A DNA stretch of 64,000 bases from contig CM019220.1 of the NCBI GenBank assembly GCA_009741485.1, positions 31,812,185-31,876,184 on the forward strand, given 5' to 3'. The position numbers and the translations under genes were made by a program. Of the stretch, positions 1-12,500 are shown in pieces. The stretch comes from Malurus cyaneus samueli (lineage: Eukaryota > Chordata > Aves > Passeriformes > Maluridae). The notes beneath the pieces are model-generated. The model worked only from the letters and a program-made list of their open reading frames with translations. It searched no databases and was not told where the DNA came from. Numbering within the stretch: position 1 is the stretch's first letter; each line of letters begins with the position of its first letter.

Positions 1-1613
1 AAATTATCAGTCTCTCTTATCATGTCCCAGGCCACAGCCCAATCAGGAACAATGATGAGCATTCACCAAAATTTTGAGCATCACTGAAGTAGGCACACTG
101 CAGGGGTGTAAGAGCAGTTCTAAAGAGCCTCCACCATCAGCTTTGAGCATTCTGAGAGAAGACAAAAAGGAAGAACCCTAAGACAACAGCCTTCTACAGT
201 ATTACAGACTTCTATTTAACTTAAATCTGTTTTGATTTCTACTGCTGCTGCTGAAGCAAAATTCTTGCTGTGTCAGCAAAGGTTTAAAAATGCTAAAGGC
301 AGTAAATTCAAAAGCTTCATTAAACATGTAAGAAGCACTGAAATGGTACAATTTTGGTCCTTTGTAACCCATGTATTTTTAAAATTAATGCTTGCTGTTT
401 GGATTTCTAACACACAGATCCTACCTGAATCTCCTTTTTCATGAGACTCAGTCTGTGCACCACAGGATAGTGAAGCCTCATGGTGTGAAACATTTTCTTT
501 CCCAGTCATAAGCACCACATCTAAAGATGAGGATATTCAAGGGACATGTCAGGAGACAGCCCATAAATACTGCCTTCTGTTACATATGAAAACACATTAT
601 AGTCTGGTCCCACAGTATCGCTTTCACTTCAGAATCAGCTTTTATCATTTTCTCCTTTCAAAACTCTTTTCAATGTGCAACGTGGAAGATTTTATGGGAA
701 AAGCATAAATAGACCGTGAGTGAGGTTTGTGATCGCCAAGTACGGGTATTTGGAGAGGGGCTGGCTGCAGGCAGTCCTTCTGAACCCCGCAGGAAGGGTC
801 TGAGGCTTGCAGGACACCCACGCTGCAGATCACAGGCAGACCACGCTGAATTAAAAATAGCAGATTAAAGCACGCAAAGTGTGTAACAGTTGGTAGAGTA
901 TATGGATAAATCAGGATGTGGGAGTCAAAATATCAATTTACTAAATATTTATAAATGCTTCTAACTACCAGTAATAAGAAATACTTTAATATTGATTACA
1001 GCTGTCTGCCCATTGCTAAATTTAACACGATCCAAGGGTTTAATACTACGGGTTTTCCTAGTAGTCTGCGCAGAACAGCAACAGCTAATCCGAAGAGGCA
1101 CTTCCTAAGTAAAAAGGCGACAGGAAAAATGATTTCTACGTATGGCACGGCAATAAAACCATGCAGAAACCCAAAGGAAGGACAGGCAGAGCCGAGAGGC
1201 CTTTCGAAACGAGCCGACATCCACTTCCATCCCACCCCGCTGACGGGAGATGTCAGGGTTTCACCGGGGACCGCGGGGCAGCAGCTCGGCAGGGACGGGC
1301 GAGCGCCCGCACCCGGTACCGGCTGCCGCCACCGCCACCCCCGAGCTGCGCCCTACCTCCCGGCCGCGGCCCCGGCCCCAGCCCGCCGCACACTGACAAT
1401 ATCCGCGGGAAGCGGAGAGAAGCCCATCGGCCGCGGCTCGGCGGGCGGGGCAGCGGGGAGCCGGCACCACACGGCGCCCCCCGGGAAGGGGCTTCCACGG
1501 CCGCCCCCGGCAGAGGGAAGGGCCTCCCCCGGCCGCCCCGCACCGCCGCGGGGGCTGCGGCTGAGCTGGAGGCTGTACCCGCCGCCCGCTCCCGCCCGCC
1601 CCGCGGCGCCCAC
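1..1613 (-). other. ANKRD44: ANKRD44 intron 1 (5' part)
   Basis: This is the start of the first intron of ANKRD44, read on the minus strand from the donor GTGGGC at 1613-1608 to beyond the left edge. The part above about 1190 is still GC-rich CpG island; below it is ordinary AT-rich intronic DNA. I see no second ANKRD44 exon here and no repeat I can name. The open frames around 955-1629 and 232-518 look like chance frames. Confidence 0.6.
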
Positions 1614-2170
1614 CGATCGGCGAGCTTAAGCACGGCCATCCTCCGCCGCGGCTCCCGCGCACATGCAGCTCCCGCGACGGGCGGCCAGCGCGCCCCGCGA
1701 CCGCGCTGCTGCGGCGGCGGCGGCGGCTCCGCTTGGCGGCGGGCGGGGCCGCCTCGCCTGGTCCGGCCCAGGAAGAGGGCGGGCGAGCTGCGCGCAGCGC
1801 GCCGCCACCGCCCGCCTGCCGCCGCTGCCTTTGTTCGCGCCGGCGGCCGCTGCCGGAGCGGAGCGGAGCGGAGCCAGGGCGCCCGGGGGCTCTCGGCGCC
1901 CCCGCCCCGCCGGGCAGCGCGGGGGGCGTGCCGCCGGACCGGCGGGACCCGCACGGACCCGCCCCGAGCCCCGGCCGGGGTCCCCGGGCACCCTGCTGCA
2001 CGCCGGGACACCCGCGGCCCGAGCGGCCCCGGCCCTAGGGCGGTCTGACCCTGAGGCTGGGCACCCCTGCCCCCGCCGAGGGGCGCTGCCCTGAGGGCAC
2101 CATGCCGGCGGCACCCCTGAGGGCCGAGCGCTGGGGGCCCGCGCTCGCTCCCGCCGCGCTGAGGGAAAGC
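1190..2170 (-). promoter_or_regulatory. ANKRD44: CpG-island promoter of ANKRD44
   Basis: About 1 kb of very GC-rich, CpG-dense sequence covers the ANKRD44 start codon and its presumed 5' UTR upstream of 1639 on the minus strand. It includes a short GGC/CGG run near 1711-1728 and direct GGAGC repeats near 1856-1872. I see no TATA box, as is usual for a CpG-island promoter. The transcription start cannot be fixed by eye. Several long open frames on both strands here (up to 335 codons) result from the scarcity of stop codons in GC-rich DNA and are not genes. Confidence 0.75.
1614..1639 (-). CDS. ANKRD44: ANKRD44 first coding exon (partial gene)
   Basis: ANKRD44 is an ankyrin-repeat regulatory subunit of protein phosphatase 6, related to ANKRD28 and ANKRD52. 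The minus strand reads ATG at 1639 and then MAVLKLAD, which matches the known vertebrate N terminus; ANKRD28 is similar but differs at several of these positions. The exon ends after CG of a split ninth codon at 1614, followed by a donor GTGGGC. The ATG has A at -3 and G at +4, a good initiation context. All ankyrin repeats lie off the left edge. Support comes from position: human ANKRD44 lies on the same strand, immediately past the SF3B1 3' end. The open frame continues through the donor, but that extension is Arg/Gly/Pro-rich and not ankyrin-like. The exact donor is inferred; a CGN codon would give Arg where human has Gln, so an alternative boundary is possible. Confidence 0.72.
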
Positions 2171-3190
2171 AGGGAACGCGCTGTCCCAAGCCCGTTTAGG
2201 AGAAGCAGACGCCCTAACCTTTCCTTTTCTTCCATGTGTGCATGCAAATCCGTTTGTCAAATCCCATCAAAAACATGCAACTATTTGACAGGAGTCTTCT
2301 GGGGTTTTTTTTTTACCTTTTTTGTAGTACCTATCTTGCAAAAATCTGGTAACTCCTGAGAGTCCAAGTCTCTTCATACTCAGTATATTATTTGACTTTT
2401 CAAAGACTAACATACTGGATAATAAGAAGTACAATTCTAACAAGCAAGCAAACAAGCCGCACAGTCCCTGCCTGATGCTGCAGAGAAAAATGAACATCAT
2501 CCGATATTCCCGTTGAGCTGACCCGGGGGAAACTTCAGTTCCACCCTCAGAGCAGACTGTCAGTATGACTCGAGCACCAGCGCACAGCCAAGCGTGCAAG
2601 GCCAGGGGCTGGCAAGGGGAGGAGAGGAAAAGAAGAAAAAAAAACCATGGACGGGTAAATTTGCATTCTTTCTTACCCCTCAGAGTTGACAAGCTAGATC
2701 CCTGAAGCATGTGATTTGATTAAAATCATTGGCACAATGCACAGCGATGGAGTTATAAACATGCTGAAGGTAATAAGGGTAATTACATTTTTCCAAGGAC
2801 ATGCAACTGAAGAGCAAAGGACTGAAGATTCCCTCTTCCCCTCCTCCAAGTCATACAAAGGCCAGGTATTTTCCCACAAGTTAGATTCTGCAGCAAGGAA
2901 CTCCCATACCCTGCAACACATCCAATATGACAGTGATTTATGTCTTTTCAACCCTTAATTACAGAATGAGGTGACTCTAAGTAGTTAAAAAAAACGGGGG
3001 GGTGAAGGGAAGTGTTTTCTATGGAAGAAAATCAATCCTGCAAGGAAAGAAATGTTGGTTTCAGGCTTTTGAGACATCATTATAAGTGGGGATTAAATAT
3101 AACATACAAATTAAAACATATTTTGACTCCAACTATTTTAAAGGGGTCTCAATGGTGAAACAGTGTTAATATAAATCAGTCTTTTAAGGG

Positions 3191-3240
3191 AAAAATAACA
3201 AAAAAAAAAAAAACCCAAAAAAACAAAAAAAAAAAAAAAA
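3191..3240. repeat. A-rich low-complexity tract
   Basis: About 50 bases are nearly all A, interrupted by short C runs. It may be the decayed tail of a retroposed copy, but no recognisable body flanks it. A similar shorter tract lies at 3524-3541. Confidence 0.8.
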
Positions 3241-3523
3241 CCCAGTGAGACAGTCCAGTACCAGAATGCATGAACTGTGGCAGGTTTTATTATGTTCATC
3301 TTAGGGCCTTCATCATGCCACAGCACCTTACACTTGCATCAGCAGATTTGCTGTGTCAAACCACACACTTAGAAGGGCATCTGGCAGCTATTTGGAACTG
3401 GAGTCTTTCTATGTCACACCAATTCAGGCCAGAAATTCTGCTTTGGCAGTCCACTCCCAGGCTCTGCTGAAACCACACTGAGGTCAGAAGTAAGCAGAAG
3501 TTAGCTCCCATCTGAGAGCAAGC

Positions 3524-3541
3524 AAAAAAAAAAAAAAAAAA
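3524..3541. repeat. A-rich tract
   Basis: This is an uninterrupted run of about 18 A followed by CCC, the same A-run-then-CCC layout as the tract 300 bases upstream. No retroposon body is recognised next to it. Confidence 0.75.
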
Positions 3542-6500
3542 CCCAAAGAGGGGAAAATGGAGGGAACTTTCAGCATTAGAAGGAAAGGTCTGTTTTGTTA
3601 TAAAAGCCTATTTCCAGCGACCTAGCGTTCACTATAGCCCTCTCCTTGCAGTTAAACTTGGTGGATACATAAGGAAAATGATTCTTCAGATTTTTTTTAT
3701 GCTCCCTTCACTTTATGATTCAAAAATCTGATACAAATCTTTGTATCTTCTTTGTATCTTTATCTCCAAAACTCTCCTGTGAGGGAGCTAAGCCAATGGC
3801 ATGCCATCTGAATGGAAATCTGCTGATGCAGTAGGAGCCCAGCTGCTTAGGAGTCAGTAACTGGGCTAAATGTGAGGTAGTGCTAATAGAGGAGGTGGGT
3901 TGTGACAGTGTTATAATATTTTTCTCAAGTTTCTTGTTCCCAACAAGCAGAGTGTCATGCCAGCTCCTCCTCTTTCCCAGGCCCCACAGGATGGTGTCTG
4001 GGAGGACCAACCCCTCCTTGGAAAGTCCCCTAGGGACACGCAGGACTGCAGAAAGTCTTCATGTCCCATATTAACAGGACAGCTCTCAGTTTACAGAGGT
4101 CCTTACAATTTTATTTACACTTTCCTTTTAAAGTGTCACTTGCATGAACTGTCCAGAGTAGTCACAGTGTTCCAGTCATTACCCACAAGGAATCCAAGAT
4201 TTCTCTGACGGTGCAATGTCCTCCTCTCCTGTTCACAAAATCGCACACATAATTACATCCCAGGCTTCTGCCTTAGCATGCACAATCAACTAAAGCTTTC
4301 CTGAGCTATTTTACTCAACAGCTTCTTAGCCCAAGCTGGTACACAACAGTAATTCCATGACACATTTTCACGTGAAATGATGCCATATGTTCAGCTGCCT
4401 TTTTTGAAGAAGAAGAGTTACAAAGCCATTAGCTAATTTTTCAAATAATGGTCATACCTGCAACTCTCAAACCTGTAGCACTAGTGTCGGCTTTCCATAC
4501 TGAGACATTAATAAGTATCATTAAAACAGGTGTGCAACATCCTTACTGAGAATGCATTTGGGCTTGCCAGATATTATCATCTTGGATTAAACCTATATTT
4601 GGAAAGGAAAAAGCCCCAGGGCTACACTGGGCCTCTGACAGGGAAGTGGAAAGAAACCCTCTGAGGACAGCTGGTGCATTTATTCCTTGCTGACCCATAC
4701 CCAATCCTAAGATGGTTCTGTGTGTCCAGCTGAACTCTTCTGTGAAACACAACCCCCTATTACATATTTTAAAAGGCAAAATAGGAACATGAAAGATTGA
4801 ACTTTTCCACTTAAGCAATTTCTTGAAAGAAGAAAGTAAGAATAGAGCTGCCCCAAATTTTGCAGTTGCCCACACTTACATTTCTTGATATTCTGGCCAC
4901 AACAAATTAAGCTCTGTACTGTACTGAACCAGTAACACAGACATCTGCCCTTTTGCTTTTTCTTTACCTTTTCATTTTGTCCCCAGCAAAACCAAATTTC
5001 CTCGAGTTCCACCTAAACTGAGTTGTTTAGCCATTTGTTATCAGCAGTCATACACACAAGACACTTTCTCACTTCGATTTTGTGTCAGGAAAGCCTCTAA
5101 GCCTTTATACCCACTTAAGCTCAACAAAACTCCCAGGCACCCTTAGATCTAAGCCTGTGGCTTCAACAGAACTTCATCATCATCATCATAAATTATCAGC
5201 CCTTGGTTAAGATCTCACAATGTCATTTTCATATGGGGAAAGAATGCAAGTCTTCGTTCAGGTATTGGTTTAGGACTCGACAGACTCACTATAAACTCTC
5301 TCTCATGCCACAGTGCTCCTGCATGGTGCTTGTTCCTCATGGTGCTTGGCTTGCTGCCTGTACAAGGAAATGCCCCCACCTTGTGAGGAGTGCCATCTGA
5401 CACAGCTGGGGAAGGATTTCAGGTAAACTCCACCAGCTACTGCTCTGATCATTGCTCTGCCACCACAGACTCAGTGTTAGTCTTCCTATGCAGTATCAGG
5501 GAAGAAAGCAATCTCGTTGAAATGAATCCATTTTACTGTATTTACATGCTATAGTGAGCTGGGACATGGGTGGGAAGTGGGTGAACAGCCTACACTAAAG
5601 AGCAAGGTCAGGAGTTCTCCCCACACCCTGTCCCCCCTGCAGCAATACAAACATATCTGCAAATTATCTGCTGAATCCCTCCAAGCCCTCCTGCATCTCA
5701 AACAGACAGATCTCTGCATTAGTCTGATCTTTCTGCAGACTAACAGGATGTGTGGTCACTTGAAGGCAGCCAAAAATCTGCACTGCCACCTTCCTCCCTG
5801 CTCCTTCTTGTCTGTACAGCTGAGCAGCAGAGGCAGGGGAGAGGTTCTGCTCTGGTTTTCACTCCAAAGTCAGGTCTGCTGCTGTATTTAAGCAGGATGA
5901 TCACTCACAGATGGAGGGTGCAATTGTTCCCAGACATTTGTTTGGCTCCTGCCTCATGAAGAAAACGACGTAAATACAGTCAGCATATTCCTCAGCAGTG
6001 TTTATTTGCCACTGTTGAGAACAGATGAAGGACAAAACTGATACCAGAAGACCTATTTGTTATCTCTGTTTCTACTAATTTCAGGTATCTGGCATGCCTC
6101 TGGTCTCTACCTGTTGCCAATCTTCCAACAGCAGCATGTGAACATCTTGCTGCACATTCTTGCCCCTTACAGATCAATGGGAGTCAGATTAGAGTGATGT
6201 ATAAGCATCATTATGAGGCTGCAGTGGGGAAAACAAGCGCAAACATACGGAGCTGTGTGAGTTTGAAATGGAAGGGCAGACTCTGGCCACAGCAGGAGAC
6301 TGGCAAGCACAACACCAGAGACAGTAAGTAATTATTGCTGCCACCATCTCCCCTCCTGCACTGCTCCAGCACACAGGATGACTGCACGGTGGGAAGGGGG
6401 TGGTCATCTCAGATGTCATTACGCTCTCAAAGTCTTCTTCCTTTCTGTTTTAGTATAATTACTTTTCACAAGTTGGAATTTATTCTGGTAATTTTTCCCA

Positions 6501-9500
6501 AGGGTGATTTTTTTCTATCTCATTAAGCTATTTTTCCTCCTAGACTTACTTGTTTAATGTTTACATGGGACAGGGGACAAGGTAGGGACAGTGTGGAATG
6601 AAATAAAGTGAATCAATCCACCAGTTAAGGGCAGAGAAGGGCAGAGAGGACACCTTGGAAGCACCTCTTATCCAGACACAGGCCTGCTCTCTTTTCAAAT
6701 ATGTTTTGATTATTCCTCTGTAGCCATGTAGTTAATGTATAGAGAGGCTTAGATATATGATATAATAAGAAGCTGTGAGTTTAAAGCTGGAATTAGAATT
6801 ATTTAAGCCTTCTGCTGTGTTAACCAAAAAGGAATAAACACTCCTTCATATATTAAGGTGTCCTTACAGTCGGTCTGAGCTAGCATCTCTCTTGCAGATG
6901 TCCATGTAATTAGTACTAGGTATTGCAAACAGGGGAGGAATTGAGGCAGATGACAACTAGACAGGCTAAAGTGGGTCAACTCCTCTCTGGTTACATCAGT
7001 CTAGAAATGTGCAAAAGAGGAAGATTTCACTGACAGTAGAAGTCAATAGTCTCGCTTCAGCTCTTAAAGCAAGATGTTAGTGGCCTGTGAAAACACATAG
7101 CCATCTTTACCATTCCTGACGACAGACTGCAACAAAATTTTCAGCAATTTGTCACACAATCCAGTGCTCAGTCTAGAAACCAGGTAAGCCTACTGCCTTG
7201 TATCACATAAAGAAGGCCAGAGAGATCTGTGTTACTTTGCTGTTTGGCATGGTTTACTTTCATCTCCTGTTCTTCTTCCCTAGAAAACACCAAGTTATCT
7301 GATTCAGCTTCAAGCTTTCCAACAGGAAAAATCCCAAAACCATAAAATGTAAAACCAATGAAAAACCGCAACCCATTAGACACTTCACCACATTATGGAG
7401 CTGCAGGCTTAGCTGTGGAGTCTGGTCTCCACCACAACACACTCTATACCAACTCATACTGAAATACTAGGGAAAAAAAAAAAAGATGAGGAAAAAAGGA
7501 GGATGAGCTAAAACAGATTAGTGAGAGGGAAGTTCAGTGTTCAAAATTTCTGTTCTCAGCCCTATTCCATTTATGAGCATATAAAATACCTTTAATCTTC
7601 TATGTCATTAATCTTTTAGGGGAAACATGAAGAGAAAACAGAAGACATTAAAAAAGTATGTTTAGGGCTTCCTTGTGCATAGTGTTAGTACATGAGTTTA
7701 AAGTATTCCAATCCTAGCTACAGTACCCCACTTCAACTCAGGGCAACAGTTTCTGGACTTTAAAAGCAGTATTTTCCAGTGCACATGGTCTGAAGTGATT
7801 CACCAGCTTTGAAGTATTCTTGTTTAATCTAAATCCTCATTTTCCACTGACTTACATTCTGAAGTATGCCTGACCTTTAAAGAATTCAGCAAATGTTCTC
7901 CAGGGGATAGGATTCTGTTCAATTGAAACATCCCCTGTACCCCTCTGAGTGAAATACCAGGTAATTGTATAAGTTGTATTAATCTAATTAGTCACACTCA
8001 TTAGAGAGATATAATTGATAGTTCAAACGGACACTACACCAACTTCTCTTTACACATGACTTTACTATATAAACTATAGCAATTAGTTACCAATAATCCG
8101 TTGTTCTGAAGTTTCTTTTCCACTTGCATCCTCAAGATTAAATTTATTGAACTGTCACACAAATAAAAAATTCAATTTTTAATCTCAGTTGCATCAGGAA
8201 ATCATCATTATTTTAATATAAGAAGATTTAATGTTCTTGGTCTTTTCACTTCACAGTACACGCATAATCTTCATTTCTGTCTGGTACTAGGGCAGCCATT
8301 GGGACACCAATGAATGCATGCCAGTAGTGTTGAAATCCATCAGCAGAAACAGAATAATTTTGGAAAGAAACCCCTGGGTCAGTTGTCCAAAGCTGCAGCC
8401 TTGAAACTGAAGAGCATTGCACAAGCTAAATTTAGATTCCATATTCATGTCTTCTCAGTGTGCAGAGAGGAAGAAAGGGCCTGTGTCTGTGCAAGAAGAG
8501 TCCAACATCAGTTCTTAAGACCCAGGAAATATTTGGGAATGTTCTGATAGCAAATTCCTCTCCCCAAATTCAACTATATTTTTTCACAGGGTCCAAAAGC
8601 AAGCAAAAGATTTTTCAGGTCACACAAAGAATGAAAAACCATTCTTGAAGTTGCATTTAATTAGAAGGTGTGTGGAAGCACACAGTGACCAACATGCAAT
8701 TGTCACCAAGGAGGGAGAAGATCTGTTGGTGGTAGTTTTCTCTCTGACGTTTGGGTTTAGTTCATAATCCAAAGGGAAGGGTTTTTTCCCTTGCATTAGA
8801 GAAATTATGTGTTTCAGAGCTCTGAGGGGAGAAGGATATGACAGAGGGTATCAGTAATGTTATTTTTGGAGGAATGCTGGAACTCTGTAATTAGTTCAGA
8901 TCTGCTGGATGCAAGTTATTGGAAACAAATCAGCCCAACAGCCTGTAGTCCATGTTGCTTAATGGTTGGATATAAGACATGCTTTGCACTACAGAACATT
9001 CCTTTACAATACAGAAACACTAGACCAGAACTTTGCAGAATGGAAATCTGTGAAAGAAACCATTTAAATATCTGAACACACCAAAATATATATGAGAATT
9101 TATGATTTGTCCTCAGAAGAAAAAAGGGTACATATGCTATGGTATTGGCTCAAGCTAATTGTATCACCACAGGCCACGCTAAAACTTATATAAATCCAAA
9201 TTCTTCCTCAAAGATAAATCAAAGCCAGCCATCATATAGACTTCTGCTGTAGCAATACTTGGAAACAGGAGGGAGCTAATATTTAAGGTCACAGGCCACA
9301 GCCTAGAAGCTTGTCTGCAAGCTGAAGGGGGTGATAGGGCTCAGCTCCATGTGTGTACAAAGTCAGAAAGCCAGCAAACAGCCAGCACAACTCAAAAATA
9401 AGCAGAAACACCAAGCTCTTTGGGGCATGGAACCAATGGGAGGGGCAGACTTGGAAAGAGTTTGTTTTGCATTCAGAAACAAAACTATCTACACTCTCCT

Positions 9501-12500
9501 GCAAATTTAAAACAAGATAATGTGCCATTGTTGATTCACAGGAGTTGCTTATTCTTCTATCACAGAATACTCCTGCCAACTCCAAATTTCATCCTGCCAC
9601 TCATGCAGACAAAGAAAATAGTGTTTTGCTTTTAATGTTTCCAGTGCCTGATCCGACTGCAGTTGGTATCCCAATACTTGGCCAACTGGATTAGCTGCTA
9701 CACAGGCAGAAGAGGACAAAGGTCTTGCCCTGAAGAGCAAGAAACAAACCTTTGGAATATGAGGAAGGAAAGAAATTCAGCAGCACAGTTAACTTAGTTT
9801 AGTTTTACTAAATTTTATCTTACATGTTTTGCAACTGCTTTAGGTACTTGCATTTACAGACTGTTTATTCTGAAGCTGGTGGTGGTGGTTCTTAAGATTA
9901 TACATTTTGAGATGTTTTAGGCTTGCTACTTCCTTGCTAAAAACTGGAATTTAACTTTTCACAATGGGTTATACTGTAAGCCTGAGGGAAGAAAAAAATC
10001 CATTTTTCTTTCTGTGCTTCAGTTAAAGAAGGAAATAAGTAACATGAGCCATGAAAGGACTTTTATCCAGAACTAGAGAATGTAAATGCTTTACAGATGC
10101 CAAATAAGGATGTTTCCAAAGAAAAAGAAAACAGAGAATTCTCTACCCCAACTCCTTTTCATTCCCAAACAAGGTAATGGAAGAATTTTGTAAGATTTTG
10201 ATGGAAGCTCCATTTCTCCAAGAGGTTGCTCTGTTTTTAATAATCACGTACATTCATCAGAATAAACAACTGATTGTTTTGACAGGGGCTTATTGTGTTC
10301 CTGTGAGGGGAAAAAATTTCTTTAGATCGTGAGTGTCTCTTAAATCCTTACAGCAACTGAAGAGAATTGGTAGCAAGGCAGGCATCCCTCCTCAACTGCA
10401 ATGACATTGGTGAAATTCGAATGAGCTGCCTGATGGCCATGCTGCCTGCACAACACATCCTAGGGAAGAGCCCAGCACATACTGACACTGGTGGAGCCCC
10501 TGGAGAAAGTGCCGTGGATAGGACAATCCTGTGGCTGATCTGTTTGATTTGTACTGGACTTTTGGATAGCACATTATCTTGCTCTCACTTACAAGTATCA
10601 ACATTAGTTCATCTTGCATGTTCTTTATTAAAAACTTGCCTCTGTAGGTAAAAACTGCTGAGAGTCTTCAATAAAAGAAAGAGATCCAACTGAACTAAAA
10701 TATGAAGAATTTCCAGCTAAACCCTTCCTTGCCTCTAAGAAATGAGGATTTCATCCTCTATTTATTTAAGCTGGAACAAGGTATCAGAGAGGAAAGTCAT
10801 GACTCCAAGATTGAATACTTCTTTTGCAGACTATTCAGTTTCCTTTTAAATGGATTTGTCTTTCACTGTAGAAGACTTACAGAGCTCACACAATGTGAAT
10901 ATTTGTTCTGTTTCTAAAAAATAATGTGAAGTACTTTTTATGTATGCAGAGTACAATAGTAAAAGTTCTTCTGGCATTGTGTACTCTTATAGATGTGTTT
11001 TGCACAATATTTTGACTTAGCAATGGATGGAATAAATAATGCTCAGCACATGTGCCTGGTCCCCAGATAAAAATCTATAGATTCAGCCCATGCAGACGGG
11101 CGCTGCACTTGCACAAAGCCTGAAGCACATTCATAAAATTCTGCATGAGTGCAGATGTCTTCCTTGATCCTCTTGCAAGATCAGAAGATTGGGTCAATGG
11201 CTGTGCTCCAGATAATGTCACCATTAACATCTCCAGACATAGCCACAGATACAGCTATGAGAATAAAGCAGGTCAGAAATGAGCTTCTAAGCTTATGGTA
11301 CAGCTGCCTTACTCCCCTCTAATTCCCTAAATCCCAGAGCACAGGAAGAATGAAAAAACACCTTGCTGGTAAAAAAAAACAGTGCCATAAAGCAGCCAGT
11401 GTTCAGATATGGGAGATAAATGCTGGAGTTCAAAAATGTCAAACCTATGTGTCTGGGGAAAGGCAAGGTGAGAGTTCATTCTGTTCTTTCTCAAAGCAAA
11501 ACTATGTCAGCATATCAGGATATAAGTTTTTTCATTTATACTTCACATTAAGAAAAAAATTTATGCTTGTATACTAGTACTAATGATTTAATAATACATT
11601 AACATCTTAACTCTGCTGTCCAGCCATGGCAGAATTAGTGACTACTTACAATAAATAACGTTACAAATCATATTCCTATCACACAGCACTTCCTGGCAGG
11701 TTTTGCAGTTCCTCTAGCACAGGAAACATGTCTCAGTAGAGTATTTCAGTGATTCCATGATTTTTTTTCTGTTGACTACGCAGGAAACTAATTTTCCAAA
11801 CAGTATGTTATGGACTCAAACCCACTGACGTGGAAGAGGGGAGGAGAACCCAGTCAGAGAGGCAGGACAAGCCATGTCTGTATGACTGGGATGCTCCCCA
11901 CTAAACAGCAACATCTTGAACCAGGACGCCAAGTAGGGCAGACTCATTTAATCACCATGGTCTGCAATTCAGCAAGAGACTCCTTCCTAAGTCCCCCACG
12001 TCACACCACTGATTTGCCAGCAGCTTAAGATAGCTGACAGCAGGCTGTACTCTTCCTTTCCAGCGTCAGGACAGATGGCCTCAGCTCACTCCAGCAACTC
12101 AGTTTAGCTGCCAAGAAAAAACACTAAGACGCATTCTTATCACAGCAATGAGACACAGCCAAGCCCTGGAAAGCAAAGGGAACCTGCCTCCTGAAGGACA
12201 GAAAGCATTGTTCTGTCACAGTGAATAGCACCAGCTGGACTCTCAGAAGGCTTTCTATGGGCAGGCCCCTCGGGAGAGTTGACACTCTCAACATGCCTTG
12301 AAATAACTTACCCCAGACCCAAATAAGTGGTTACATTTTCAACAGCTACTAAATTGCAGTATTTCTTACAGTTAATTGAATGTGAAAGACAACAAAACAG
12401 ATTAATCTGCTTCAATATCTCTCAAAGGAAGAGGAAGGGATTGCAAGCATGGCTGGCACAGCACTCCCTGCCGTGCACAGCCCAGGTGCTCAACCCCAGG

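Noticed and set aside
1161..2260. Long open frames (up to 335 codons) on both strands near the ANKRD44 start
   Set aside because: They overlap each other in several frames, are made of Arg, Pro, Ala and Gly, and sit in a CpG island where stop codons are rare. Only the short MAVLKLAD start is supported.
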